The notes under the pieces are model-generated. The model made no database searches, had not been told where the DNA came from, and saw only the letters and a program-made list of their open reading frames with translations. The position numbers and the translations under genes are program-made. DNA of 64,000 bases. Source: Prosopocoilus inquinatus (lineage: Eukaryota > Arthropoda > Insecta > Coleoptera > Lucanidae). Positions within the stretch are counted from its first letter, which is position 1, and each line of letters starts with the position of its first letter. The stretch spans positions 2,728,001 through 2,792,000 of the forward strand of contig JAYKNF010000015.1 in assembly GCA_036172665.1 (NCBI GenBank), in the 5' to 3' direction. Shown here piece after piece: positions 30,201 to 40,690 of the stretch.

Positions 30201-30287
30201 AAGTTCTGATCCAAATGATCTCAATCCATTTACTCCTGCGCATTTTTTAGTAGGCAGGCCTTTGAATGCAGACATTAGCTTGCAAGA
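27240..30287 (+). pseudogene. BEL/Pao retrotransposon remnant (Gag, RT, integrase)
   Basis: Fragments in element order. Gag at about 27,240-28,010 with PTIELPKFNGNFGSW (DUF1759 type). RT at 28,010-28,230 with LRVVFDGSA and GPTIQDDL. A further RT/RNase H piece at 28,223-28,615 with FYVDDMLTGG and HKW, after an internal deletion. RNase H/linker pieces at 28,700-29,020. Integrase at 29,365-30,287 with an HHCC region and YSDNGTNF and MGGLWEAG, the second Asp and the Glu. The first catalytic Asp is replaced (VNYAEPF instead of VDYAGPF), so the enzyme would be dead even without the many stops and shifts. The 3' end is cut at about 30,287, where the inverted repeat begins. LTRs not found. Confidence 0.9.
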
Positions 30288-30472
30288 AATATTAACTATT
30301 TATAACGAAAAATGTTATCCCAAAAGAAGTTTTAGCTACGTATATTGACGCGCTGTTTAAATTCCCGCGTTCGGCCATTACCGCTTTAACAGAAGAAGTA
30401 CGTTGATTTCATGGCATACTTTGCGTAAATTATATAACTGAATGTACTATCCATTGATTTTCACGGAAGTCC
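30288..30472. repeat. Inverted-repeat arm right of BEL remnant
   Basis: Inverse of the left arm at 26,393-26,805. The BEL integrase frame runs into it and ends at a stop in the arm, so its last about 20 residues are not BEL. Confidence 0.75.
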
Positions 30473-30902
30473 TATGACGACTATCAGTATGTCGAAAAAT
30501 TCCATTTTTTGTTTAGTTTATCGTCTCCAAAATTCAGGTTAATCGATTAATAAATAAAGATTCTATACTCTGTTCACGTTAAGAATATAGCGTTGGAAAG
30601 GATAGGGCAATATTTTCCGGCTTGTGATTGGTTGAAATTCGAGGCAAGTTTACAATGGTTAAAGTTGACATTCCGGCGCTCGTTCCCGCGAATTAATTTT
30701 ATGTTGGATAGAGCGAAATATAACTAGAATTGTGAACGTCAGTTGTATTTATGTCATTTTGGTTTGGTGTTGGTGTTTGGTTTGTGTGCTTATTGTTATT
30801 TAAAATCGTTTAAAAAATTGTTCTTTTTAGAGCTCTACGGCTGTAATTGCAATTAACAGGTAAATATTTTATTAATAATGTTTATTTTCATGAGAATTTA
30901 TT

Positions 30903-32347
30903 ATGATATATTACAGTGCTAATATGGACGTACGAGAGGAAGCTGGCTCCTCGAGAAACCCTCAAGGGAAGCATATTCGAAGTGACCAAAGAGTTATGGC
31001 ATATAATGCTTTTGTTCAATACCACCATGATAATTCCAAGTCAGCTTCAATAAAATTGGCTTCAAAGATGGTTGGCATTGGAGAGGCAACAATGTGGGCT
31101 ATCGTAAAAGAAAAGGAAAGCACGGGAATTCTACGATCTCCTAGCAAGAAGCGAAACCGTGATACAATTTTCAATAAACTCGATGAAGCTCATGAAAAAT
31201 CTATTAGAAGACATGTGCATTCTTTTTATCTTAAGAATGAATTACCTACTTGCTCAAAAATTTTAACGGTAAATACATTTACATTTATTACTGTTATTTT
31301 GAAACTAAGTAAAAAAATTTATAGGTTCTACAAACAGATGATACTTTACCTGTAATTCATCGTACAACATTGTGGAAAATTTTGAGAAAATTGGGATTTA
31401 AATGGGAGAAACGAAGCAGAAATTGTATTTTAATCGAACGTCAAGATATTGTCTTGTGGAGACGTAATTATTTAAACTCCATTAGAAAATTTCGTACAAT
31501 GGGAAAGAAAATATATTTCTTGGATGAGACGTGGGTGAATGCCGGTCACACAAAGCCAAAAGTGTGGAAAGATACAACAGTGACTACTGCTCGACAAGCA
31601 TTTGTAGATGGATTGTCACTTGGTTTACAAAATCCTTCTGGAAAAGGAAAACGTCTGATTGTGCTTCACATTGGTAGTGAAACTGGTTTTGTTGATAACG
31701 GATTGCTACTGTTTGAATAAAAAAAAACTGGTGACTATCATGAAGATATGAACAGTCAAGTTTTTACGGAGTGGATGAAAAATATATTACCAAATCTTGA
31801 ACCTGGATGTGTAATTGTAATGGACAATGCGCCTTATCACTCAGTCAAGACGGATAAAATTCCTAATTCTTCATGGAAGAAAGGCGCAATAATTGAATGG
31901 CTTACATTGAAAGAAATTGTAACAGACAACACTTTATTAAAAGTTCAACTTCTTGATATAACAAAAAAATATGTAAGTGATAATCCAGTGAGTTACGTTA
32001 TAGATGAAATGGTAACAGAAACTGGCCGTACAATATTAAGATTGTCCCCTTATCATTGCAATTTAAATCCAATAGAACTTGTTTGGGCTCAAGTAAAACA
32101 TCATGTAGCTGCTAATAATAAAACATTCAAGTTGCCCGAGGTCAAAACATTGCTGCTCGAGGGATTAGATCTTGTAAATGCTGAACATTGGGAAAATTGC
32201 GTTAAACATGCTATTGCAGAAGAAAACAAAATGTACCAACTTGATAATATTGTGGAAGATATGGTGGAGGAATTAATTATAACAGCAAATACTGGCTCAT
32301 CATCAGAATCGCCACCTGACTCAGATTTAGATTTTACAAGTGAATAA
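30903..32347 (+). pseudogene. DDE transposase, DD83E, 56-bp intron, one nonsense codon
   Basis: Cuts and joins transposon ends. Exon 1 is 30,903-31,268 (ATG 30,903 or 30,927), with an N-terminal helix-turn-helix-like region. The intron 31,269-31,324 begins GTAAAT and ends TATAG; splicing joins ILT to VLQTDD in frame, phase 0. Exon 2 is 31,325-32,347. Catalytic motifs are FLDETWVNAGHT, VIVMDNAPYH and NLNPIELVW. From the second Asp (codon 31,823) to the Glu (codon 32,075) there are 83 residues, far more than the 34-41 of classic Tc1/mariner and close to the DD82E group named Sailor. A TAA at 31,718-31,720 breaks an otherwise open exon 2. Confidence 0.9.
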
Positions 32348-32689
32348 ATTAACGAAAGTAAATAATAATTAATCTTGTGAGAAATTCTGAATTCACATTA
32401 TCTACACTTTTGTTATTAATATCTGTCATCCCAGTGAATAAGTGATTAAGTCAAATTTCCCTACTTATCAGAGCAGGTTGTTTTCGATTTATAAATTCAC
32501 ATTGTTTGTTATAACAACATGATTGTTCTTGCTGTGCCAGCAATTATTAAATTATTCTGTGTATTTTGTCATTTTGATTTTTGTGTCTCGTGTAACATGT
32601 TTTTATAGCTATCAATTAACTGACAGTGATCAATTTTATCAAGTTTACTTTGATTTAGTTTTAGGGTCAGATTAAAACAATGTTCAGAT

Positions 32690-33006
32690 CCATATTAACT
32701 TCCGCCTGTGAATCATGGATACAAACGAGTAGCCTGAAAAGAAAAATAGAAGTACACAAATGCAATACTTCCGTACAGCCATAGAAGTTACATTGAATGA
32801 TAGAATAAAAAGTGCAGATATTAGAGGAGAGCTTGGAGTAGAATCAGTGTTAGAATACATAGAAAAAATAGATATATTAGGTTAAGGTTAGGTTTTGAAA
32901 TAGATAGCAATTTTTTTATTGCTTTTCTGAACCTCAAGTACGTTTTATTTTTCTATGTGTTTACATGTTGACCAATAAGGCAAATAAAGGCATTATTATT
33001 ATTAAA
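32690..33006 (+). pseudogene. 5'-truncated LINE tail (reverse transcriptase C terminus and 3' UTR)
   Basis: Frame 1 has ACESWIQTSSLKRKIE, and after a one-base shift frame 2 reads DRIKSADIRGELGVESVLEY, the conserved end of many insect non-LTR reverse transcriptases. A 3' UTR and an (ATT)n tail near 32,990-33,003 follow. It lies inside the Sailor-like transposon, so it is probably a later insertion. Confidence 0.72.
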
Positions 33007-33438
33007 TAACATGGGCTTTTAATTTTAAATTATCTCTAAAAGAATAAAACTTGCAACAAAATTCAGACTCTGTGGTGAATTTATGCACAACAAATTAAAA
33101 TTACTACTAAGATTAATTTAATTGTAAATTAAATTAATCGCTTGGTTTGTGTATTCATGCAACAAATTAAATTCTCCTTTAGTTTGCTGTTTTTCTAAAT
33201 ATAAAAATTTTGAATTTACCGCTCTTTTCTTATTGCTCCTATGTAATACGTACGCCGACGCGAGCGCTAACTACTATATTCTTAACGTGAACAGAGTATA
33301 GAAGGGTGAGCACATGGCGCGGGACACCCGGTATATTCCGAGTGCTCGGAGATAACCTGCGAGCAATACACTACATTTTATATACCTCAATTATAAGAAT
33401 ATGAATTGTACATATATTCAACGTAACGTATTGCTCAC

Positions 33439-33672
33439 CTCGTCCAATGCCACCAATCCACTGAGCTCGTCGTCATCGTTGCAAAGACAATCCCCGAAAG
33501 GTAGTACAGCGACAGATTCTGGCGGTCCAACCGCAATCGTGGACGACGTGCAAGTGCTGCCAGTCGGGGGATTCCCCATGGTAGGAGACGATGAACAGTT
33601 GTTCGTTGTATCGTTGTTGACACATGTTTCCAAGTATGCGAACGCCTTCATCACGATCTCCGACGGGAAGCT
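33439..33672 (-). CDS. Candidate internal exon of an unknown host gene
   Basis: A GC-richer block in AT-rich surroundings. On the minus strand the frame is open for over 90 codons, rich in Ser, Thr, Pro and Asp. It ends in GACGAG|GTGAGC, an excellent splice donor at 33,439/33,438, in phase 0. A possible acceptor (GATGAG|AGCTTCC) lies near 33,672 but lacks a good pyrimidine tract. I do not recognise the protein. The plus strand is also open, so strand is uncertain. The Sailor-like element ends 140 bp away and could lie in the following intron. Confidence 0.35.
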
Positions 33673-34033
33673 CTCATCAAGAAATATTCTCAATGATTTA
33701 GTTGTCTTTAACCTAACCGTTACCGACTATGATAAGTATTCTTCTAAATTATTAACATAGTCATGATTAAAAAATGACTGTTCGAAATTTGACTTCTATC
33801 AAATTACATGCACGTAACGAAAAAGAAACACACCCTACTTAAACGTCAAAAGACCGTGAATGCTCTACATGCGTAAATAAGACTGCGTTTGACTAATTTA
33901 TTTTAAAAACGTATATAAAAAACATGTTAATTTGTTTTTTGTAAAGCGCCGAAGAGCCATGACCTTCAATTTTGCGTAATTTTTATTTTATCTCGAGAGT
34001 CGTAATTTGAAGAATCTGTATCAATTTTCTTTA

Positions 34034-34240
34034 TACAAATGTTTATTCTTGTTTTTGAGCTGTTCAGTTGCTTCTCAACTCCTTTATACATATTTTGACG
34101 GGAATCTTCGATAGGCCTTGCTTTTGGAATGTTTGGTGGATTCGCATATTTTGGGTCAAAATTGATGTCTTTCTCTTTTAACCAACACAGAGTTTTATTT
34201 GTATAATAACTGCTTGCTAGGTCTAACCAGAAAATTACAG
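34034..34240 (-). pseudogene. Tc1/mariner-superfamily transposase C-terminal fragment (DD37E)
   Basis: The minus strand reads VIFWLDLASSYYTNKTL, then INFDPKYANPPNIP and ARPIED. These are the second Asp and Glu blocks of an IS630/Tc1/mariner transposase, with 37 residues between them (DD37E). The N-terminal half was not found intact. About 69 residues are open; beyond that the frame is lost. Confidence 0.78.
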
Positions 34241-36295
34241 TGTGTATTAGCTGTTCACTTTCTTTTTAGATTCAGAGTAGGCCCTATTAGTGTGACATTT
34301 TTGTTGGTATCACAATGAGACAGACGTCTGAGAAATTGATTGACGGTTATTTTTAATTTTATGGTTATATTTTTGGAAACTACCACTACCCCTGTTGCCC
34401 GCTCGACTAATGCAAGATTAAGCATTCCGTTAAAACGAAAAGTATCGTCCCCAGCAAACAGTTGATAATTATTTATTCAGGATCTTCTTGCTGTTGCTGA
34501 TGACTTAGAACTTTTTCCGTGGTCATTTAGACCTCGCTTAGAATTTGGTCTACTTTTTTCACCACCTCCTACAACGTACACACCTCTAGATTCTTCTGCT
34601 AACACGGTAGTTTTTCAAATTTGCTTCGCTTTTTTATTAAATTTGAGTGATCGTTTATACATTAATTAAACGCCTTCACTATTGCACGTTTAGTTCCGCC
34701 ACTTATAACTTTTGGCATTTTGACGAGATTATAATAAAAATATATTTGTTTTAACTTACTTTTTACTTTAATTATGTCACCGTAATCTGCGTTGTCTACG
34801 TATCGGCAACAGAGTCAGTACTACTGAAGTGATACTGTCATTATATCTTTCAAGTCAGATTTTGACTTCCTTCAAAATACCTGCACGTAACTTAACTGAA
34901 AAAAAAACATAGCCTTCCAGAATCTAAAAAGAGATGAACAGCTAATAGTTCCAGTTTTTGCCACTTTTGTTAGTATCGGCTTCAACAACTGCTTTTTGTT
35001 TTTTACTAATTTCACAAAATTGTCACTTATCACATGTTAAAACTGGAATGTTGACATTAGGTGTGTTCTTTTTACCGCAAAACTCAGAGTAACTCAGCGG
35101 TACTCAGTAACCTTGAAAATTTGTATGCATGTGTATGTAATGGCCGAATGTAATCATTTGACGTTTGCGCGATGTCAGTGGAATTAATATCTGTTTATTT
35201 TTATTTATTTACCACCAAGTAGGTTGTCTTTTTATTTTATTTGGTTGGCTATTGTAGCAAAATTAGACAAATTAATTACATGTCATTATAACATATGCCA
35301 AAATGTGACACTTCAAATCAGATAGATCAACCGGTGTTGTCAACTCTCAATTTTCCCAATGAAAAATGTCAAGTATGTAAATTAAGGCATAAATACACCT
35401 TTTGACAAAAAGAAAATATTGCAACGTTGTTTCATTATCAGTAACCTTAAACTCAAAATCAAAATGACTTTCATTGTCAAAGTTTAATTACTTGTATATC
35501 TGTTTTTTTATTTATTTACCATCGAAGCATGCCGTGAAAGATTAGGGAAAAAGTGGTACTTATGCAAGTGCAAGTAACTAAACTTTGACAATGAAAGTCA
35601 TTTTGATTTTGAATTTAAGGTTACTGCAAATGAAGCAATGTTGCAATATGTGTGTGTTTTACTGCAAAAGTCAGAATAACTCAGAGTAACTCAGCGGCAC
35701 TCAGTAACCTTGAAAATTTGTATGATTTGTATGTTTTTTTTACACGATCGTTGGTGAGATTATGTGAGCTACCTCCGAATCAATCAAATAGGGATTTAGG
35801 TTAGAATGCATGTGTATGTAATGGCTGAATGTCCCTTTGACATTTGCGCGATGTCAGTGGAATTAAGTTGTTTTTTTTTTAGAACGTTTTAACTCAGCAA
35901 AACGCACCTCACTTCTGATATTTACTGATCTGAGTCAAAAGTAAAACGAACACACCTATTGACTTCCTTTAAAATACATGCACTTAACGAAAAAAAAAAG
36001 CGTAGCCCTCTAGAGTCTAAAAAGAAGGTGAACATCTAATAGTTATAACAAATTTATCTAGTTTGATCAGACATTTGTTTTGGTTGTTGGTCTTTTTATT
36101 AAACGGCCGATGGTTATTTGAACATATATATTCTGATAAAAATACTATTAATAGTGTTACCAACTTATTTAAACGGAAACTTACTATTCTACATACTAGA
36201 TAGAATTGTATGACTTCACAATTTGCATAAGTATACTGGGTGTCTCACAACATACGGAGGAGATTGAAAGAGCAGCTGTAGATCAAAATAACGTC
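34241..36295. other. Repeat-rich gene-free stretch with a hairpin
   Basis: Sequences starting TTGACTTCC recur in the same direction at about 34,861 and 35,957, with a weaker copy near 33,789. The block CTCAGAGTAACTCAGCGG recurs at about 35,083 and 35,676 with similar flanks. Between them 35,424-35,650 is an inverted repeat with arms of about 80 bp (AAATGACTTTCATTGTCAAA and its inverse). No coding exon recognised. Confidence 0.65.
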
Positions 36296-36482
36296 GTCTC
36301 AACGACTTACGAGAAGTAGCAGCAAGACCACCACCAGCAGCAGCAGCAGTAGCCCTGAGGAAGTTCTTCTGCATTGGAGAACGAAACGTCGGTAGTAGAA
36401 GAAATCCGAGGAGATGCGGTTCCAACCGGAAGCCAGGAATTCAACGATGGACGACGGCCGCGGAAACCTTCAAGTTAAACTA
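36296..36482 (+). repeat. Dispersed repeat, copy 2, with hammerhead-like core
   Basis: Same family as 14,009-14,185. CTGAGGA at 36,355-36,361, stem GTTCTTC/GGAGAAC, GAAA at 36,383-36,386 and palindrome ACGT followed by C fit the short-stem-III hammerhead motif described in Penelope-like elements. One extra A precedes stem II, and stem I pairing is weak. It contains a CAG/CCA-rich stretch 5' of the core. Confidence 0.6.
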
Positions 36483-39400
36483 AAGCTTTTTTCTTAATCG
36501 GTTTTGACCAAAGCCCAATAATAAGAAAGTTACGGCAATTTAATTTCTTAATTTCTTTCTTAATTAATAAAAATTATATCACAAAATGCAACTTTGTTAT
36601 TAAATAAACTTTAACATGACTACATTTTTTTAAATAGTTGTTTATTGTAAAGTAGGGTTCAATTAACTCATGAACGCCTCAAATTTAATTAATTAATTAA
36701 ATTAATTTCACTTTAAATTATTGTAACTTTTTAGTTATTGCTTTTTCACCAAAAAATTATTAAGAAAAAATCATTAATTTGATCTCCCCTTTTAATCTCC
36801 TCCATAGATTATGAGACACCCAGTATAAGTGCCACATCTTATAGCAGGAGCTTTAGAATCTTGGAAGTGCGAGTCCCCTTTTGCCGTTATAGCAGTCCAA
36901 ACTAAAATTTTCGGCTTAAATATTCCTTTATATAGCAGCTAATCTTATGTTATCTGGTATATTTGTGATATCTCTAGAATTACGGAAACATCTCGAAAAT
37001 AATTTTGGCGAAAAATTCTGCACTTTTTCGAAATTTCTTCAACCTGCTTTTCACTATACGAAGGAACTTTCACTCTTTTATGAAATTTAATGCTAACCTA
37101 TAACATTTTTTCACGAACTGTTTCCTTTAATATGCCGATACTTCCGATTCGATGTTCCAATTTAATTCACCGCATTTTCTCCAACTTGATCTCGTTTAAT
37201 TTTTGGCCACCGAACTGTATTCTTAATACCAACGAATGCTTTTCCTCTTTGGTAACGATAAAAAATCGCGTAAAGTGTCGAATCAGCGACATTTTCTTTT
37301 AGAAAGTATTTAAAAACTTCTGTTTTCGAGTGCTAACCAAGCACTTCATAAGTACGCTCACGTAAATAATTTTACTTAACAACTTTAAGTTTCAATTTTT
37401 AAATGACAACTGATATAAATAAACAACCAATTAATTGAAAATAAAATTCATTAAAATCAAACACATTGCTAGTGCCTACTAGTTATCTTTTGAATTTGAA
37501 ATTTGTCTAACCATAACACTTTATTGACACATGTTATTTACATCAAATAAGTAACACCTATGCTGCTCCGATATATTCTAGTTGTTTTAATTTTCATTTT
37601 CTCTTGTACAGGGCCTTGAAACTTTCTGATACCGATACGCAGCATTAATCGGCAAGTATTTCTACTTTCCTTAGTAACTTTTTTGATAGTAAAATGGAAT
37701 TATTCCCATGATTATTGCCAATATCACCAAAATTTAGAGCAAAGACGTCAAATAAAAATATAATTTAAGGCTCTTGTTACAACTTAATGCTTTATGAATA
37801 ATTCATCACGTGTGTTATTTTTTACATTTTATACTTCGCAAAGAGTTTTACGTAAAAATAATATGCAGTAGGTTGCTTGTGGTCTCTTCAGTTTACGTAT
37901 TTGGTATCTATACGTATTTAAAACTGATATATAAAAATTTCCTCTTTTTGCCTTGGTTGTACTATAAAATCATTGCTTGAATTATTTAATTTCCTACCCA
38001 TCGATATTATTTACTGTAATGAAGTGTTATATTAGAACCCTGGACTTAATTTATCTCTCCATCTAGTTACACCGGAAAGCAATAAAGAAGGTTACAGCAC
38101 ACATTTTAATAACATTGGTACACTTTCACTTCCTCAATATAACTCTGCTTTTTAATACAAACATATGAGCTTATCTTAGATCTAACGTTATCCACCGTTA
38201 ACTGTTGACAGGGGCTTAATACTTTTTTGAAGACGTTCACCATTCAACACTAGTTATTACTTTCAACTGTGGTGCATCACATTACTATCAATTTGTACTA
38301 AATAATCAGCTGAAATCTTTCAACTTTAAGAGTATATCGGAGCGGTGGCCAAATCAATGAAAATCAATGGTAAACGCCATGGCAAATTGCGGTCTTCCTA
38401 TTCACTTTGAAGCCAACGTCTCAGCTTGTTTCCATGAAGAATAGCTAAATGTAATTGGGAAAGTAGATCTCATTACGAAAAAAACGATTCGTTTTTAATT
38501 AATTAATTAAAAACCTTCTCAACAAAAATCGAATTTTAGAACAAACCAATAACTCTAGCGTTCTGAACTTTATATCATTTTATAGATCGTGTTGGAATAA
38601 AGCTGGGAAAATGTTTCAGCTTTTTCAAATTGTTTTAGATTTAGCTAAAATTGACTTTGAAAAAAATTAAAGTAGGCAACACAAAATACAAATTGAACTA
38701 TTAAAACTGCTTCTTGTAGATGATTTATTGCCTCAACAGCAGGGGTTTCGCCGGACACATGTAAACTCGAACAGCATGGTGTCAAATGTAACTTCGGCCG
38801 GCGATAATCCTGGAATAGCGAATCATAAATCGTTTAAATTTAAATTTTAACTTTTTTACAACTTTAAACAAAAATTTTAACTTTGTTTTAAATTGTGAAA
38901 AATCACAAGTTTTATTGTTAATTGTTATTAGTCATCCGGATGTTGGTTCTCCAGCTATATTTTGAACCTTTTGAACCTTTTTAAAAAAACATAAAGATAA
39001 GCATTTTTGTAGCTACCAGTCTTAGAATGAGCATTTTTTTTTCTTTCCCAGTTACGGTTTCAATGTTTTATCTCCGAATACTACGAGTTATAACTTTACA
39101 GATTAAATGAGATAAAACTTTTTCTAAAAGAATTTTCGTAATGTTTAGATAGAACTTATTTGTGACATCTTGCAGGCTTTGAGGAAGGCTTTAAATAAAA
39201 CCGAAACTGTCAGCTGAAAGATTTAAATTGTTTTTTCGTCCTAAACCCGATCAATTCTACTTTCAAAAGTTTCACATTTATGCTAAAATCTGAAATTAAT
39301 ATTTCTGAAAATCTAAGCGCCTTCCCATCATCCGTAAATCTGAGTATTTGATTGGTTCAATTTAATCCTGTGACTGGGTTTATCGCTAATTATATTTATA

Positions 39401-39500
39401 TGATTTTTAGTGCCGTCTCTCCTTTCTGAAACTATTGGACCAATTATAATTTAGACAAAGATCGGAACAAATAAATCAACAATAAATAGATAATTAAGAA
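36483..39500. other. Gene-free AT-rich stretch
   Basis: No family motif, terminal repeat or convincing exon seen. ATTAATTAATTAA-type runs occur near 36,690 and 38,500. Confidence 0.5.
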
Positions 39501-40690
39501 ATGAAAGCTGCTGATGAGAGTACCCTAACAGAAATCTTGAAATACCTTGAAGAGAGCAAATCCCCGAGTAATAGCAGACGAATTACAACTTGTTGGAACA
39601 GTAATAAAGCAGGTCAGTTGAGTTCCAATTGCCGACGCAAACAAGCGCGCCAAAAAGAATCAGTGAATTAAGAAGTTTCTTGTGGCTTTGCGCCTATTAC
39701 AGACGATTCGTTAAGGACTTTGCAAAGACAGCGAAAGCTCTACATGGAAGGAAAGACAGCAACGCCCCACCTGGGCAGAGATATCGGGGAAGAATCCATT
39801 GTTTAAAACTTATTGGGCACAATGGGATTCTTTGGAGTTGAAGAATGGGTTACTAAAGAGAAAATGGGAAACATCTCATGGGAGTGAGGAGAAGGACCAA
39901 GTCGGCTGAGCTCCTGAAAGAGATTTATGACTGTATGTCCGATGGACATTTGGGCATCAACAAGACTTTGTCGAAAGTATGAGAAAGGTTCTACTGGGCG
40001 AAATGTACAAGTGATGTGGAAAATTGGTGTGCCAGGTGTACTACATGTGCTGCAGTATCAGGACCCGCAAAAAAGACTCGCGGAAAATTATACCCTCACA
40101 ACGTTGGAGCGCCATTCGAGAGGATTACCATTGACCACTAAATGGCCAGAAGGTTATACTTTGCCAAACCAAAAGTCAATAACCGTTGTGAATGCCTTGA
40201 TAGAGAATTGTATAACAAGATTTGGAGTACCCATGGAGATCCAAGGCAGGAACTTTGAAGGACACACATTTTCCAGTAATTTGCCAGGTTACTAGGCATT
40301 TTCAAACCGCGAACAACTTCCTGGCACCCACAGTCAGATGGAATGGTGGAGTGTGTCAATAGGACTTTGGAGAGACATCTGGCTAAAGTTGTTGCGAAGA
40401 ACCAACGGGACTGGGACGAACATCTTCCCCTTTTCCTGATGACGTACCGTTCTGCAGAGCATGACACTACTAAACGAACCCCATGCAGTGTCTTGTTTGG
40501 AAGGGAAATGCGTTTGCCTTGTGACTTAAAATTTGGACAACCAGAAACCCAACTAGGGCTAAGTGAATACTCGCAAGAACTTGAACGCCAATTAGTTAAC
40601 ACGAGCGAGGATACCTCGAATAAATGGAAAGTACATTTGGTAGAAGTGTTATTTAATAGACAAATGTGCAGTTCATTACTATTGTGTTTT
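39500..40690 (+). pseudogene. Decayed Ty3/gypsy pol related to the macrodomain element
   Basis: Pieces in several frames. RT thumb start with ISELRSFLWLCAYYRRFV (about 39,655), a linker with TYWAQWDSLELKNGLL, an integrase zinc region with a stop (DGHLGINKTL, about 39,943), then YTLPNQKSITVVNALIE and MVECVNRTLERHLAKVVAKN. Each aligns by eye with the Pol at 7,401, but the RT palm, RNase H and first integrase Asp are missing. The second Asp motif is damaged (MEIQGRNF instead of HSDQGRNF). No LTR was recognised, and the macrodomain region is absent. Confidence 0.88.

Larger units (their letters stand above)
30566..33298 (+). mobile_element. Tc1/mariner-superfamily transposon with long D-E spacing (Sailor-like)
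   Basis: 2,733 bp with perfect 25-bp TIRs starting TACTCTGTTCACG (30,566-30,590 and 33,274-33,298), each bordered by TA (30,564-30,565 and 33,299-33,300). It encodes a transposase with one intron and one stop codon. A LINE tail at about 32,690-33,006 sits between the gene and the right TIR. The perfect TIRs suggest moderate age. Confidence 0.9.

Noticed and set aside
30360..30472. BEL integrase C terminus continuing to 30,348
   Set aside because: The last residues are encoded by the inverted repeat that recurs at 26.4 and 14.4 kb, not by BEL sequence.
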